Shown here in pieces: positions 10,980 to 57,738 of a stretch of 64,000 nucleotides of DNA. Position 1 is the first letter of the stretch. Each line of letters starts with the position of its first letter. Under the pieces are notes generated by a model that worked only from the letters and a program-made list of their open reading frames with translations, did not search any database and had not been told where the DNA came from. The translations under genes were made by a program, and so were the position numbers. Origin of the DNA: Mesostigma viride (taxonomy: Eukaryota; Streptophyta; Mesostigmatophyceae; Mesostigmatales; Mesostigmataceae); the NCBI GenBank assembly GCA_009746045.1, contig RPFO01000595.1:207501-271500 (forward strand). The letters are read 5' to 3'.

Positions 10980-12240
10980 TTAGCCGCGAGCCGACGAGTA
11001 GGGTTGTCTACCTACTGGGAGCACCATGCATGCACGTTTCTTAGACTCACCACGAGACTCTACACCCATGGTGTTAATCTCAACACCGTCAAAGAAGGCA
11101 GCATAGCGACCATCCGACTTCAGACGCATCTGCACACGCTTCCCCCCCGGTACGTACCCCTTCCTCTTCTCCACGACCTTCTCGTGATTCCAAAGCTTGC
11201 TCCTCGCCACCAGCTGTGCAGGGGTGTAGTCCTCGTCCATGCTGATGAGGGTGTCCTTGAGCAGGTGACGGGCGCCAATGACCCGTTTCTGGTCGTCCAC
11301 GGTGGCCATGGTGACCAGAACCAGGCCAGCTGGGCCTGGCAGGCGAATGGCCCTGTCAATGGTCACGTGATGGCGCAGCTGCAGCACCCCCGAGAACGCG
11401 GGGCCCCGCAAGGCCTCCGGGTAAGTGCGTGTGCGGTGTCATGCTTGCTCTTCTCAAAATTCTTGAGAATGATATTGCATTGTCTGTCAGAGCTGAGCCA
11501 CATTCTGTGGCGCGACTGCAGTGGCAGCCGTCTTAGCCGCCTGGGCGACGATGGCATCCAAGTTCTTGCCCGCCACGTCCGCGAACGTGACCCGCTTGGG
11601 GGGGGAGGTGGCCATGGCCACCAGCAAGGTGGCTTGGGTTGAAGCAGAGGCAGCAGCCATAGACTTGAGCTCACCCTGCACAACAGAGGTGAGGGACAGT
11701 CTGCTGCATGCCACGCAGCAGCTCAGCGGGGTCGGCTGCGCCCGGCGGCAGGGGTGTCAGCGTCGGCCGCGGCGTTGGATGCGGCAGCGATGGTTGCCAA
11801 TGGGTTGCAGAGTTCAGGGCAGCATGTTAAGAGGCAGGAGGTGCGTTGCAGGGTTTCTTCCCAGTTCAGCCACTCATCAGGGCCGTCAGGCATGCACAGC
11901 TGCGCCGGTGTTGGGATGGCGGATGATGTCGTCGGCGTCGTATCAAAATTTGAGGATTTGTAGCACGTACGTCGGCGACGGACCGGCATGGTGAAAAATG
12001 CCGCAAAGTCGGCTGGTTGCAGGCGGGTGCCGAGGCTTAATATATTTGGTTAAAGCAGACGGTGCATGCAGGCGGTGGGGTGCAGGCAGGCGCGGTGTTA
12101 GCCTCGGCGTCCATGGAAGTGGCTTCCGTGGTTTGCGGTTTCTTGTGAGCGGCGGTAGCGGTGTTGGAATGGCTGGCGTCCTCAAGAAGGTCGTCGGTGG
12201 CGCGGGTTTCCAGGGCGGCACGTGTTGTTTGGGCCTCCAT
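10980..12240 (-). pseudogene. LINE-A ORF1-like protein remnant
   Basis: The clearest part is 10980-11411, with the pattern '..DQKRVIGARHLLKDTLISMDEDYTPAQLVARSKLW' (shown here in pieces: ISMDEDYTPAQ, then RSKLW, then GKRVQMRLKSDGRY). This DLTP-type motif followed by R..LW and a basic end is typical of ORF1 proteins of several LINE clades, which bind element RNA. Upstream segments to 12240 are Ala/Thr-rich and frame-broken. The start is uncertain. Confidence 0.6.
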
Positions 12241-12514
12241 AGCTACGAGTAATATTACGTATGCTATGTCGGGGTTGCAGGCGTGCTATTCACGGGCGGA
12301 ATACCGGCATATCGAGTCGAAAATAGCGATATCTGCTGGGCAGGCCGATGTCGATAACGTACTAAATCGGGGGCGATAGCTGCAGGAAATTATACCAGCA
12401 TGTTCGTCATCATTTTAAGACGAGTCGAATGCACTAAACCCGACTATTCATGGCCGGAGTCGAAAGTTATGAGCATTAATTCTCGGCCAGCAGCCATAGC
12501 TCGGCATATTTTGC

Positions 12515-13935
12515 GTGCCATGCAGCCTCGATTCCCACCTCGGTGAGTCCCAGATGGGCTTCCGTGAACATTGGTCGCAATTGTGCTACATGGTCACCAT
12601 GACTGCGCGCCGCGAGGAAGTGGGCCGCCTGGCCCCCGGCATCTTACCATGGCTATTGATCTTCGTGGGTCACACCAATTGCAAGGCATGCGATATGGTT
12701 ATATGGGACGCCCTATGGATGGTCCTCCACCTCAGTGTTACGTGTCCCATCATATACATATTTGTTGAGATCATCCGCCTGGCAGTTGACAGTTCTACTC
12801 TATGAAGGGTCCCAAGCCCAGGTCCGTACCGCTGACAGCGTACGTACGTCACTCCGGCGACCGGCGTTCCCCCTGCACACAGGGGTGTGGCAGGGCTGTG
12901 TGCTCTCCCCATATCTATTCATCATAATGGTGGACTATATTATGAGGCGTGCACAAGCTCCGCTTAATTGCCCGGGTGGAGGGGCGCCCCGGCCGGCCGG
13001 GGATTGAGATCACGGAGTACACCAGCTACGGCGGGGTTGACCCACCCTAGCTACCGACTGAGTGATCTGATCTACGCTGATGACACGGCGCTCGTGGAGA
13101 CCCCGGAGTCCGCCCAACTCTGGCTAGATAGCTTGTCACTGGAAGCGCGGGCACTGAGTGGGGCTTATGATCAGCAAGAAAAGGGAGGCCCATGGCCATC
13201 GGCTTCCCCGCAGGAACCACCCCACCCACCCTCCTCCTGCTGGACGGCAGCCCCGTCTCCGCAGTGACTCGCTTCAAGCGCCTTGGCAGCTGGCTCCCCT
13301 CCACGGCCGACGACATCAACACCCGCATTAATTGGCCAGGCCTGGGCGGCCCTCCGCCGCCTCGACAGGTTCTGGACATGTCGCTACCTGATCGAGTGAG
13401 CGGCACAAGCGCATTCTGTTCAAGGCCCTAGCTTGTCCTCATGGCAGCATCCTTCTTTTCGGCTGCGACTGAGGCGTGGACCCTGGACCAGGCGCTGAGC
13501 AAGCAGCTTGACGGCACTTTCACTCGAATGCCCTGTCACGTCCTCGGCGTCCGCTACAAGAGCGCCGCACTCGGGCCGAGCTCTACTGTGAGCTCCCTCT
13601 TGTCACCCGTACCATCCAACACCGCCGCCTCCTGTTTGCACCGGGCCATCTTGCCCGCAGATGCAGACCAGGTGTCAGAATACCGCGATGTGGGCCCTGC
13701 GGGCGAGCTTAGGACTGGCCTACCAGGTAGACACGTACCTCCTCGTATGGCAGGGTCCCCTTGTCCCGTCGCAACCCACTGGCATACTTGCCCGCGCCCC
13801 GCACCGACGCGGCGTGACCCGGACCGATGTGACACAAATCCTTGAGGATGCAGGGCTTCTGGGATTATCTGTACTCGACCGCGCCCGCATGATGGAGAAG
13901 GAGAAATGGGCTGCCGTCTGCGATATATATTAAGC
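12515..13935 (+). pseudogene. LINE-A family RT fragment, plus strand
   Basis: Broken frames align in order with the LINE-A RT: HLGESQMGFR, LIFVGHTNCKACD (motif A region), GVWQGCVLSPYLFIIMVDYIMRRA (motif B region), LIYADDTALVE (catalytic YADD), FKRLGSW, ATEAWTLD..LSKQLDGT and a C-terminal LEDAGLLGLS..MMEKEKWA. It lacks the endonuclease, so it is 5'-truncated and dead. Confidence 0.85.
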
Positions 13936-14449
13936 ACCTTCCTGAGGGGCATGCTCCTGTTTTCTCGCCACGGGCCCCACGGCCCATTGCTAGAATGCAG
14001 GGTAGAAGTCCGCAGGTGGAGGTTATCCCCCCTGAGGATAGCCGCTACACTACCGCCTCGTCTGCCATCATGACAGTAGAGGACAGCTCAGATGAGGATT
14101 ATATCCCCCTCTAGTGACTATATGGTTAGGGCATATGATGCAGACAATATTAATTTGTAACTTCGTGTAATTATTTTTCTAATGAGCCTTGCATAGTATC
14201 TACTCCGTGGAATGCCCAAGCGAATGACACGCAAGCACTTGCTTACTTACTAGTATTTAATTAATTTGACAACATTAGAAAATAGTAGTATAATTATAAC
14301 ATGATTAGCTACTATCCTGGTCAAATATCAGCCCCAATTCCATCGGGCATGCACCCGTTCTAATCTTGTCAATGAAGTTACCCTAGCGTGGCCGGGCAAT
14401 GGCTCTAACCACCACTGGCTGGTGGGACCAGAAAATACCGTACTGGCTT
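13936..14449. other. 3' flank of the ABCB gene, no gene
   Basis: AT-richer sequence between the LINE fragment and the transporter stop codon. It should contain the transporter 3' UTR on the minus strand. I could not identify a convincing polyadenylation signal. Confidence 0.4.
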
Positions 14450-49924
<35,475 letters not shown>

Positions 49925-50640
49925 GCTCGTCCATGATAAAAAAATGCGGGATCACCGCGGGCTGTCATAATCAGTGTCATTGCTCGCAGACAGCAACGTA
50001 AGAGAAAAGGAGAAATGCGTTAGGTACCACATAGCCTCCAAACACGACAAAACGCTTGAAGACGATAAAATAGAAGAGTCTACCGCGCGGCAACTGACTT
50101 GCAATCATAAATACAGAGGCCCAAAGCAGTATACCTGTGACTACATGCAAGTGATGCAACACGTGTACCATCCTGGCGTTAATTAAGGTGCTCTGGCATA
50201 ATCCCTAGCGTTGGGTGGTTGCGCTGCAACCGTAGCCCAGCGTCTGGCTGTCTGCTACGGTTTTTTATTACTTATCGAAAACCGCCTGTCATGACAAGAC
50301 AGCGTGGCGGTTCACGTAAACAAAAATATTCGGGTAAAGTCAGGGGTGAAGTGGGTATTTTCCGGCGGAGCCCATTTTCGGAAGAACGAAGAACCAAAAG
50401 GTTCGAAGAAAGGGCGAAGCCAACATAGACGCGCTAAGGGGATTTCCATTGGCGTCTACTAATTGGACGATGGATTTTGGCGCCAAACTCCTGACTCTGC
50501 GGCTAGGATCAAAATTAGTAAATTAAGGTGAGGGTCCCATGCCAGCACCCCGCCCTGAAACCATATAATGGAATATCATGCCGCACTGCTGACCTGGGGG
50601 TACCCAAGAGATGATTTTAGCATGTACTAATGGGATGTAT
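49925..50640. other. upstream flank of the ABCB gene
   Basis: Expected to hold the promoter and 5' UTR (minus strand). A GGTTGCGCTGCAACC palindrome sits near 50217. No clear TATA element or gene recognised. Confidence 0.4.
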
Positions 50641-51612
50641 GGGGGTCCATCCCACCACTCGGCCCGGGGAACGCCATGTGAGAACAAAACGCCCAGGTTG
50701 GGCGGGCTAGCTTGGTGCCTGCTGACGGAGCCGGCCGGCTAATATCAGTCCATCCATCGTGTCTACTTGATCTCATGTGCGTGCGCCGGTGCCCGGCTTC
50801 TATGGAATATATTGAGCGCACTACGTAGCATCTTAGTGACTGCCACGTCAAGCGGTGGCTGCTCATCCAGCTCCTGCCTCAGCGTCCATGATTGTCTCGG
50901 CTCCATAGGTCAGGGTCGTCAGGATGACGATTGACGACCTTGAACTTTGAAGAGGTCGCGTTTGACAGTCCGGGGCAGGGCGGGGTTGCTCCACTAGCGA
51001 CAGTGCTCGTGGAGGCGGTGGAGCTGAGCCCACTTGGCCTTGTCCATCATCTTTTTCCAAATCACGGAGAGTCCTAGGCCCCCCATGTCCTCTACCAGCT
51101 GCTCTTTGTTGAAGGTGTGGACCTTGCGGCGTCTAGCCTTACTGGGCCCGGCCCGGCCGCCACGTGAGGAGGTGCCTGCCTGGTTGGTGAGAGCTCTAAG
51201 TGCCCTACTAGTAGCTGCCGGCAGGCGCCTCGGCTGCTTGATGGTGCTGGTGATAAGTGGCATGCCTTGGTACAAGTCTTCCTTGCGGACACTGTGAGTA
51301 GCGTATCCCCGACACACGGAAAATTGACCGCAGCATGTTGGTGACCGCGCCGTCCAGCTTTTTGGCAAGGTCGGCGGTGCATGAGGGTCCACGTCTCGGC
51401 CCCGTACGTAAGAACAGGGAGGACCAGTTTCTCTACTAGAGCTTGCCCAAGGGCTTGCGCCACAGGGCCCTGTATTGGCTTATAAACCGACGGTGCACGG
51501 TGCAAGGCTAGGGAGACTGGTCCCGGCCTCGCAGCTGGGGAGTAACTGAAGCTACCCAGCAACTTGATGTGGTCCCGATATATAGCAGATTTGCAGTAGT
51601 AGTGTAGAATAG
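50641..51612 (-). pseudogene. LINE-A 3' fragment (RT C-terminus and 3' UTR)
   Basis: Broken minus-strand frames carry IKLLGSFS, VLPVLTYGAETWTL, then LVEDMGGLGLSVIWKKMMDKAKWAQLH, which matches the end of the plus-strand copy at 13850-13935. Downstream sequence (50670-50800) resembles 6690-6830. It is cut at 51612 by the LTR of the Gypsy element. Confidence 0.82.
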
Positions 51613-52187
51613 TGTTACGCCGCAGGCCTCTACCTCCACCTCTACCTCTACCTGTCCTGATGCTACCTAAACTAGTGAGGCCACCTCTAGCTACACCCCT
51701 AGCGAAAGACGAACGAGACGAGGAAGATCTCAATGCATTAACGTAAGTACTACTGTAATACGCCATACAACCATTTATCCGAACCCGTTTATTCCAGGAA
51801 TAGAGGAAGGAAACACAACTACACTGCCGTGACCCAAGCCTATATGTGTTAATTCATTTAACACACGCCGAGTGACCACACCAGGAGTGGAACGTGCATA
51901 AATGGTCACCAACGGTCCAACAGGCTCGGGCCGACCTGGCCCTCGCCTGCAGAAACACAGAAACACAGGCAGGTGCACAGATGCACGCTGGTCCACTACA
52001 TTCTACCGAAGGATAAGGACCACTAATAAAGTACGCGGCGCGGCGCCCAAAGGCACACAATATACCACAGTACAGTTACGAGGACAATCAGGTCCCAACT
52101 AGAACTACACGTAAACCTATAGGAACAACGGAGGCCAAGGACCTAATTTACGTCCGTAACTACAACGAATTGTTACGCGACGTAACA
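51613..52187 (-). repeat. Gypsy 3' LTR
   Basis: 575 bp, begins TGTTACGCCGCAGG and ends GACGTAACA (plus strand). The polypurine tract borders it. Confidence 0.95.
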
Positions 52188-52200
52188 CCTCCCCCCCCAC
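52188..52200 (-). other. Gypsy polypurine tract
   Basis: Minus strand GTGGGGGGGGAGG, directly before the LTR terminus. Confidence 0.88.
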
Positions 52201-52557
52201 AAAAGGTAGGGAGCCCTCTCCCTACGCAGAGAGAAGGGAACCAAGGGGGTAGGAAAAACCTAATGCACCCAGCACACACCAACACAATCGATAGACCATC
52301 CCAGATACAAAGCACCAATAGTTCACACGGTCTCCACCACCACGCCGGGTGGTGTAGGGTTAGCCAGCACCAAGCCTGGTGGGAGGTTCCCCTAACTGCC
52401 TGGAACGGAGTCCTGGCCGGGGGGGACGGCACTGGGCAGGACACACAGAGTAAACACATCAGCACTAAGGACCAAGAACAGCCAACCAACTGGCCAGAAT
52501 ATGAGGGCGACTCTATATACCGGAGGGACAACACCCTCAGGTCGGGCCTAAGGCCCT

Positions 52558-54882
52558 CTATCTAGTGGCCATCCGTCTGATATAGGTGCCACGAGAGGCC
52601 AGCAGGACCTCCAGGTAGGCCTGGTAGTGGGCCACATCCTCGGCATGGTCGTGCCTATCTACAGTGAGGAAAACATCGGCCCACACGCCGTCAGGAAAAA
52701 GACCCAGAAAGGCCCAGTAGTACCTATGCTGCGTAAGAACGACCTGACCACGGGCCCAGTCCAGGAAGCCACAGGCAAAGAGGCGAAGGAAAGGTTCTAC
52801 CGCGATCAAACAGAGGGCCCGCAGGAGGAGGCGATGGTACCGGATCCGAGGGCGCAAACCCGTCGGGAAGAACAGGTCCACCAGGGGCTCCACGTTGGAC
52901 GGCCACATCCGGATGTGCCGAACCTCCCGGGAGCGCCACCGACGAGCACACTGGCGCGACCCGAATGTCTCCAGGTAGTCGCTGGCCCGAGGAGGAGGGT
53001 GGCCACGGGAGTCTAGGCCCTGGCCCGGGATGGGCGCCGGACGACGGGCATCCCACTCGAGGATGGGCTGGAGGACCGTGGTGTACGCAGCACCCGGTAC
53101 CGCAGGAAACTCTACCGTAAGGGCATCCGAAGCCATAATGCCCAGAGGCGGAGGGTATAAGCCCACTGGAACCCACCGTAGGTGTCCAAATCGTTGTGGC
53201 GCCTAGCCCAGCGATACAGAACGCGCCGAACCAGGATCTCACCCTGGAACACAGGATCAGCTAAAATAACCATGTCGAAAGGAGGCCGATCAGTCTCAAT
53301 GGGTAGGCCACGATCCCGAGGCGCCCGACACACCTGGGAGAACCCGTAGGACATGGGCGAGATGGCAAGCTCGGCGGAGGCGCGCGGCAGGTCACACTGA
53401 CGGCAGGCGAGTGCGGACATACCACATCCAGGCACAGGCGTGTCGCGCGACTCCGGCGTCGCATGCACAACAGAAGGGGCCCTGTCCCGATCACCCTGGG
53501 ACAACTCCCGGAGGGAATCGGCAGCGCGGGTGGCACGAGGATCCTGACCGGTGGACCGAACAACCGCAGCCAAAGACCGCGAGGCCGAAGGAGCAGGGAC
53601 CGAAGCAGGGGCAGACGCAGGGGCGGGGGCCGACACCGACGCAGGCGGCACTGGTACAGAAGGAGGTCGCGCCGGACCCGAAGACAGAGAGGGCCGTGAC
53701 GGACCCGCCATCGACGCAGGCGCGCCGGTCTCCGTTGCCGGCGCACCCTCAGGCCACATATTGAAGATAGGGCCCGTAGGGGCAGGCAGTCCGGCATAAG
53801 ATTGGTTGCCATCGAGGCTCCAGTCGGGCACCGGAATCCTCTGCGGGGGACCACCCTCCCAAAGCCTGGGATGATCGCCCGTGTCGCTGAAGAAACCACG
53901 AACTGGCTGTGAGGGCGCAGCGGGCGGCCCAGAGGGGGCGACGGCGGGCACAGCCGAAGGGGCTGAAGACTCGCGCCGAGGCGCAGAAACGTCGGCCGCA
54001 GGCACAGAGGCAACCGGAGGTGTCGGAGCCACAGCAACCGAAGGGGTAGGGGGCGCCGGCGAAACCACGGGTGCCGAAACAACCGAAGGGGTAGAGGGCG
54101 CGGACACCACAGACATCCCACCTGGCGTGGCCGGAGTCTGCGCTTGGGCCGCCAGGAAGGCCCCGAACGCCGTGGTCAGAGACTGGATCTGAGCCTGCAT
54201 AGCCGAGACCGTCGCCGAAAGAGGATCAGGCAAACCCGAAGGGGTAGGCTCCACTGCAACACACCGGGTCGACCGAGGGGACGACGGGACCGGAGAGGGA
54301 GGAGCAGACGCCGAGGAGGCGGACGCAGCGCTCGAGGCAGAATATTCTGGAGTATAATGTACCTCGGCTGGGGCGCCCGAAGGGGCAGGACCACCAACTG
54401 CTAATTCCGCCGCCTGATCAGCTAGCTCCATGAATTCTACGGCCCGTAGAAGGTCGCAGGGGTTCTCATCTACCTCAGCATCACCCTCAGCCGGAAGCCA
54501 GGGGAACACATCCCGTAGGCAGGAGCGGCCCACAGGGGTAGAAAGGTAGGAGAACACACGGGAGCACTGGAGAACCGCCTCTATCTGTCCCAAAGCTGGA
54601 CAGCGGGAACCACACCCTAACAAACAGTGCCCGGCATCGTCGAACCCGTGCAACACAAGCTGGTGCGGCTCATCAGGGGAAGGACCGTACCACGTGACCG
54701 TAAAGAGGGCCGCCCTTCAGGACTAAACTTGCATGTTGGGCCTGGAGGGCCGGCTGCACAACGCCACCCGAGTAACTGGACCGCGACACCCAGCGGCCCG
54801 GAAGGGCCTCGAAATACAGCTCAGGGTCCGGTGGGGGCGGGGACGGCAGCGAGCGCTCAGCCGGAGGGGTAGGCTCTGACAT
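52558..54882 (-). pseudogene. Gypsy extra ORF in the env position, unrecognised
   Basis: Likely start is the ATG at 54882 (MSEPTPPAERS). Frames 54882-54673, 54656-53112 and 53166-52558 are joined by two single-base shifts, about 770 codons in all. N-terminal third: PELYFEALPGRWVSRSS, HGFDDAGHCLLGCGSRCPAL (Cys-rich) and VFSYLSTPVGRSCLRDVFPW. The middle is Ala/Pro/Ser-rich with a heptad-like segment (TVSAMQAQIQSLTTAFGAFL). The C-terminal third is compact and Arg/Trp/Tyr-rich. I see no signal peptide and no clear membrane anchor, so it does not look like an envelope protein. Function unknown. Confidence 0.7.
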
Positions 54883-54958
54883 GACGGCTGCGGAGGGGAG
54901 GGGACAACCAACCACCCGTCGACAGCAGACATAACATAAGAGAGGAGACGGTCTACAA

Positions 54959-55570
54959 CTAGAGCTTATGCAGGGTTTTATATTCCTGCAGCAGGCGACT
55001 ACACCCATCTAGCTCACTCTCCGTATACCAGACCTTATCTACCTCACTACGAGCATACATCCACTTCACCTTATACTGGCGCTGGATACCGCGGCCCTTT
55101 TTGATATCTCTATGGGCCACGATACCCTCTACTTCGTCCTCTACCTCACCAGTATCCGGATTATGCTCTAAAGGGGCAGGGGCTAATTCTCTACCAGCGA
55201 ACGTGCTCTGATGATAGAGCTTCAGCTGGCTTCTATGAAAGGTGCGCGAGTGGGTCTGCCAAGAGGTAGGAATATCTATCTCATACAGGAAATTACCTAC
55301 TCTAGACAACACACGGAAGGGTCCTAAGAAGGCGGGCCAAAGTTTCACTTTCAGTTCAGCTTCGAACTTGTGAGCGAAGCGGCCAACACGGGGGCCTTCT
55401 ACTAAGACTAAATCTCCTATTTCTATCTCAGGTGCTCTTCTATCTAATGAGGCACGCAACCTAGCAAGGTATTTGGCCTGCGCCCTATGGTACCCTGCAA
55501 TAGCGTTGTCGTGTGCATTCTTCATCTTATCTAATAACGCCTGCACACCTTCTACAGTATCCCGGGACAC
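54959..55570 (-). CDS. Gypsy integrase C-terminus and chromodomain
   Basis: Downstream half of the pol frame, separated from 57739 by the piggyBac-like insertion. It begins DTVEGVQALLDKMKNAHDNA, then GDLVLVEGPR, KLWPAFLGPFRVLSRVGNFL (integrase GPF/GPY module) and TFHRSQLKLYH. It ends in a chromodomain-like stretch: VEGIVAHRDIKKG, RQYKVKWMYARSEVDKVWY and SELDGCSRLLQEY. Chromodomains in this family guide integration to marked chromatin. Confidence 0.9.
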   Translation of the reverse strand: MSRDTVEGVQALLDKMKNAHDNAIAGYHRAQAKYLARLRASLDRRAPEIEIGDLVLVEGPRVGRFAHKFEAELKVKLWPAFLGPFRVLSRVGNFLYEIDIPTSWQTHSRTFHRSQLKLYHQSTFAGRELAPAPLEHNPDTGEVEDEVEGIVAHRDIKKGRGIQRQYKVKWMYARSEVDKVWYTESELDGCSRLLQEYKTLHKL

Positions 55571-55602
55571 ATCATCCTTGTCCCTTAACCCCTAAATGGT
55601 CT

Positions 55603-57130
55603 TGCGGCCGATTTTCCGCCAAAAATCGAGTTCCAGCCGATGCATCGGCCCCTTCTCGGGCGACCAAATGCCGCGAAAACTATTGAGAATTAGGAAACGT
55701 TTAGCTGAGAAGATCGAAAGTTTATAAAATACTCTAAAGCATGGTATATGGGTTTGCATACTTCTGACAAAGTTATAGAGGTGTTCTGGCCGGTCAAAGT
55801 ACAAGGGGTCAGGGTACTTTTTCACGTACAACGTGCATTCCGGAAAACGACGACCTGGCCATGGCGGCTTGCGCCCACGCATGGCATTTACGTTTTCGTT
55901 CGAATTTTCTGACCAAACTTAGGACATTGATTTTATACGTCCTAAAGATCATACAGGCCAATTTCTGGTTCGCGGGAATGCCCTTTGATAGGTGTCGGCA
56001 GCGTTCTTGCTGGAAAAAACTGCGATCAGGCCGGACGATAGAAACGTTGACAGCAATACCTTTCCGGCGTATTTTAAAGGATATATCGGTTTCTTTATAC
56101 TTTTTATGATACATAGTAGTCGTAAACGTGCAAGGGTGGCCAGAAATCGCCGAATCCAGCGACCATGCTGCACAACTTTGGTGTGCCGAAATGCGCCATT
56201 TTGCGGCCACCGCCTGGGCCAAGGTAACGCCATCCATGCCTGGTAAAGCTTAAGCATCGTTTTCCTATCGATGTTTGACGTTTATATATACGTTCTAGCT
56301 TGTGTAGCACATTCTTTTTGCATTATTCATGCTCTTTCTTGACCCTGGCCTGGCCCCTTTCTAAAACACCCTTCTTAGATGCTTCCCTCAGTCAGTTGAC
56401 CTGCCACAGGGTGATGGTGATAAGTTTTAGAGGCTGTATGGGTTTGAATACCTCCATATATGTTTGTTATACATTTCCCATACACATATTGCATGAGTGT
56501 GAGGCAGTTGGCTGGTCGCTGTGGCATCATCAAGCACGTAACTGGTGAGTAAAAGCTTCCCATTGACAGCATGTGCCACCAGGTGTGCTGGCCATCACCT
56601 GGCAAGCTATAGCAGCTTAGGCCTAGTTTATCCTTGCTAGGGCAGGCTGAAATAGGCTCAACATCACTAGTTTGTTGGTGGCTGCCTCCTAGAATGCATG
56701 CCTTGCGTAGGGTATCCGTACCACGTTACCTACGTGCATGGACAAGGTAGCACCTGCACATAGGTGCCATGTAAGGGCAGTGTGATGATGCAGTTATGTT
56801 TCCCCATCATTGTGGAAGGGAAATGTATTGTTTGGCATGGTTGGTGGCCATATTAGTAGGTAGTATGCCCACCCCTACCCCCTTGGTTGCTTTTTACCAA
56901 CGGTACCCCTATGGGCTGTACTGGGTGTAACTGCTGGTATACCCACCCAAATGATGGCCCCAATGGCTCAAACTGTTCAGCAACTAATTGTTTATCATCC
57001 CTGAAGTGGTAGGTGCCTAGGTCTTATAACATAATTCAAAATGCACATTCTACCAAAAATGAAAACGCGCGTCTTGACCCCCCTGACTTTAACGGCAGTT
57101 ATACATGGCCTACCCTGCATATATGTGAGG
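55603..57130. other. interior of the piggyBac-like element
   Basis: No DDD-type transposase motif found. Short open frames (142 and 96 codons, minus strand) have no recognised domain. The part from 56300 to 57000 shows no coding character. Confidence 0.5.
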
Positions 57131-57545
57131 CATACATGGCCTACGGCGACGTCGGGCACCATCGTGTGGTGCCCTTTGTCCTGGAGGAGTTTGGGGCCAT
57201 GGGGCCCCTGACCTCCGCCTTCTTCAAGGAGTGTTGCCGGCTCCGGGAGGACCGGCTGGACCTGGAGGGCCAGCGGGCCCCATGGTCGGCGCGGACCTGG
57301 ACGTCATATTGGCGTCAGCGCTTGTCGGTGGCGCTGACTCGGGCCATGGCTGACATCATGCTCCGCCGTACGCGGGCTGATTTTGCGGTGCAGCAGGGCT
57401 ATTAGGTTCCTCCCGTTAGGCGTTTCCATTGGTCTTATCGTAGTATAGAGCTTTGACATGGCTCTGTATATAGGTTTATAGCTGGGCGTTTGCTTTGGTT
57501 TGAGTGATTTCACTCTGCTGTAAGTAATTATATTTTTAATATATG
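57131..57545 (+). mobile_element. LINE-B copy, 5'-truncated, with target-site duplication
   Basis: From about 57137 it matches LINE-B (YGDVGHHRVVPFVLEEFGAMG, FFKECCRLREDRLDLEG, then the 3' UTR) and ends with the family terminus TTTTTAATATAT. ATATATGTGAGG occurs at 57119-57130 and at 57539-57550. The duplication is at least GTGAGG, since the AT part overlaps the element tail. Confidence 0.92.
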
Positions 57546-57738
57546 TGAGGTTGTGATATACCAACCCGAAGGGCAACTCATGGACATGCTTGGCCCCCAA
57601 GGACAGCCATTGGATATGGGTAGGTTGGATGGCATCTGGTTTGCAAAATTGTGAAGATCCAGCCGATTTATCGGCAGGATCTCAGACCATTTAGGGGTTA
57701 AAGGACTAGCTAAGAGAGAGGTAGGGGTAAGAGGTTGT

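Larger units (their letters stand above)
7318..12240 (-). mobile_element. LINE-A, near full-length decayed non-LTR retrotransposon
   Basis: In minus-strand order the region holds an ORF1-like segment (12240-10980), an APE-type endonuclease (about 10480-9749), a linker, RT blocks (8700-8129), an RT C-terminal region (7944-7642) and a 3' tail shared with another copy (7630-7318). The order ORF1-EN-RT is diagnostic of a LINE. Frames are broken many times, so it is inactive. Confidence 0.8.
55585..57701. mobile_element. piggyBac-like non-autonomous DNA element with TTAA ends
   Basis: Perfect 18-bp ends: TTAACCCCTAAATGGTCT at 55585-55602 and its reverse complement at 57684-57701, each including a TTAA. 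TTAA target duplication and CCC-starting ends are piggyBac hallmarks. Subterminal CCGAT..ATCGG palindromes occur at both sides (about 55637 and 57661). Removing the insert with one TTAA rejoins the Gypsy frame. Minus-strand frames at 55809-56237 and 55592-55882 were not recognised as transposase. Confidence 0.9.

Noticed and set aside
53411-54404. Plus-strand Gly/Arg-rich frames
   Set aside because: Antisense shadows of the Ala/Pro-rich middle of the extra Gypsy ORF.
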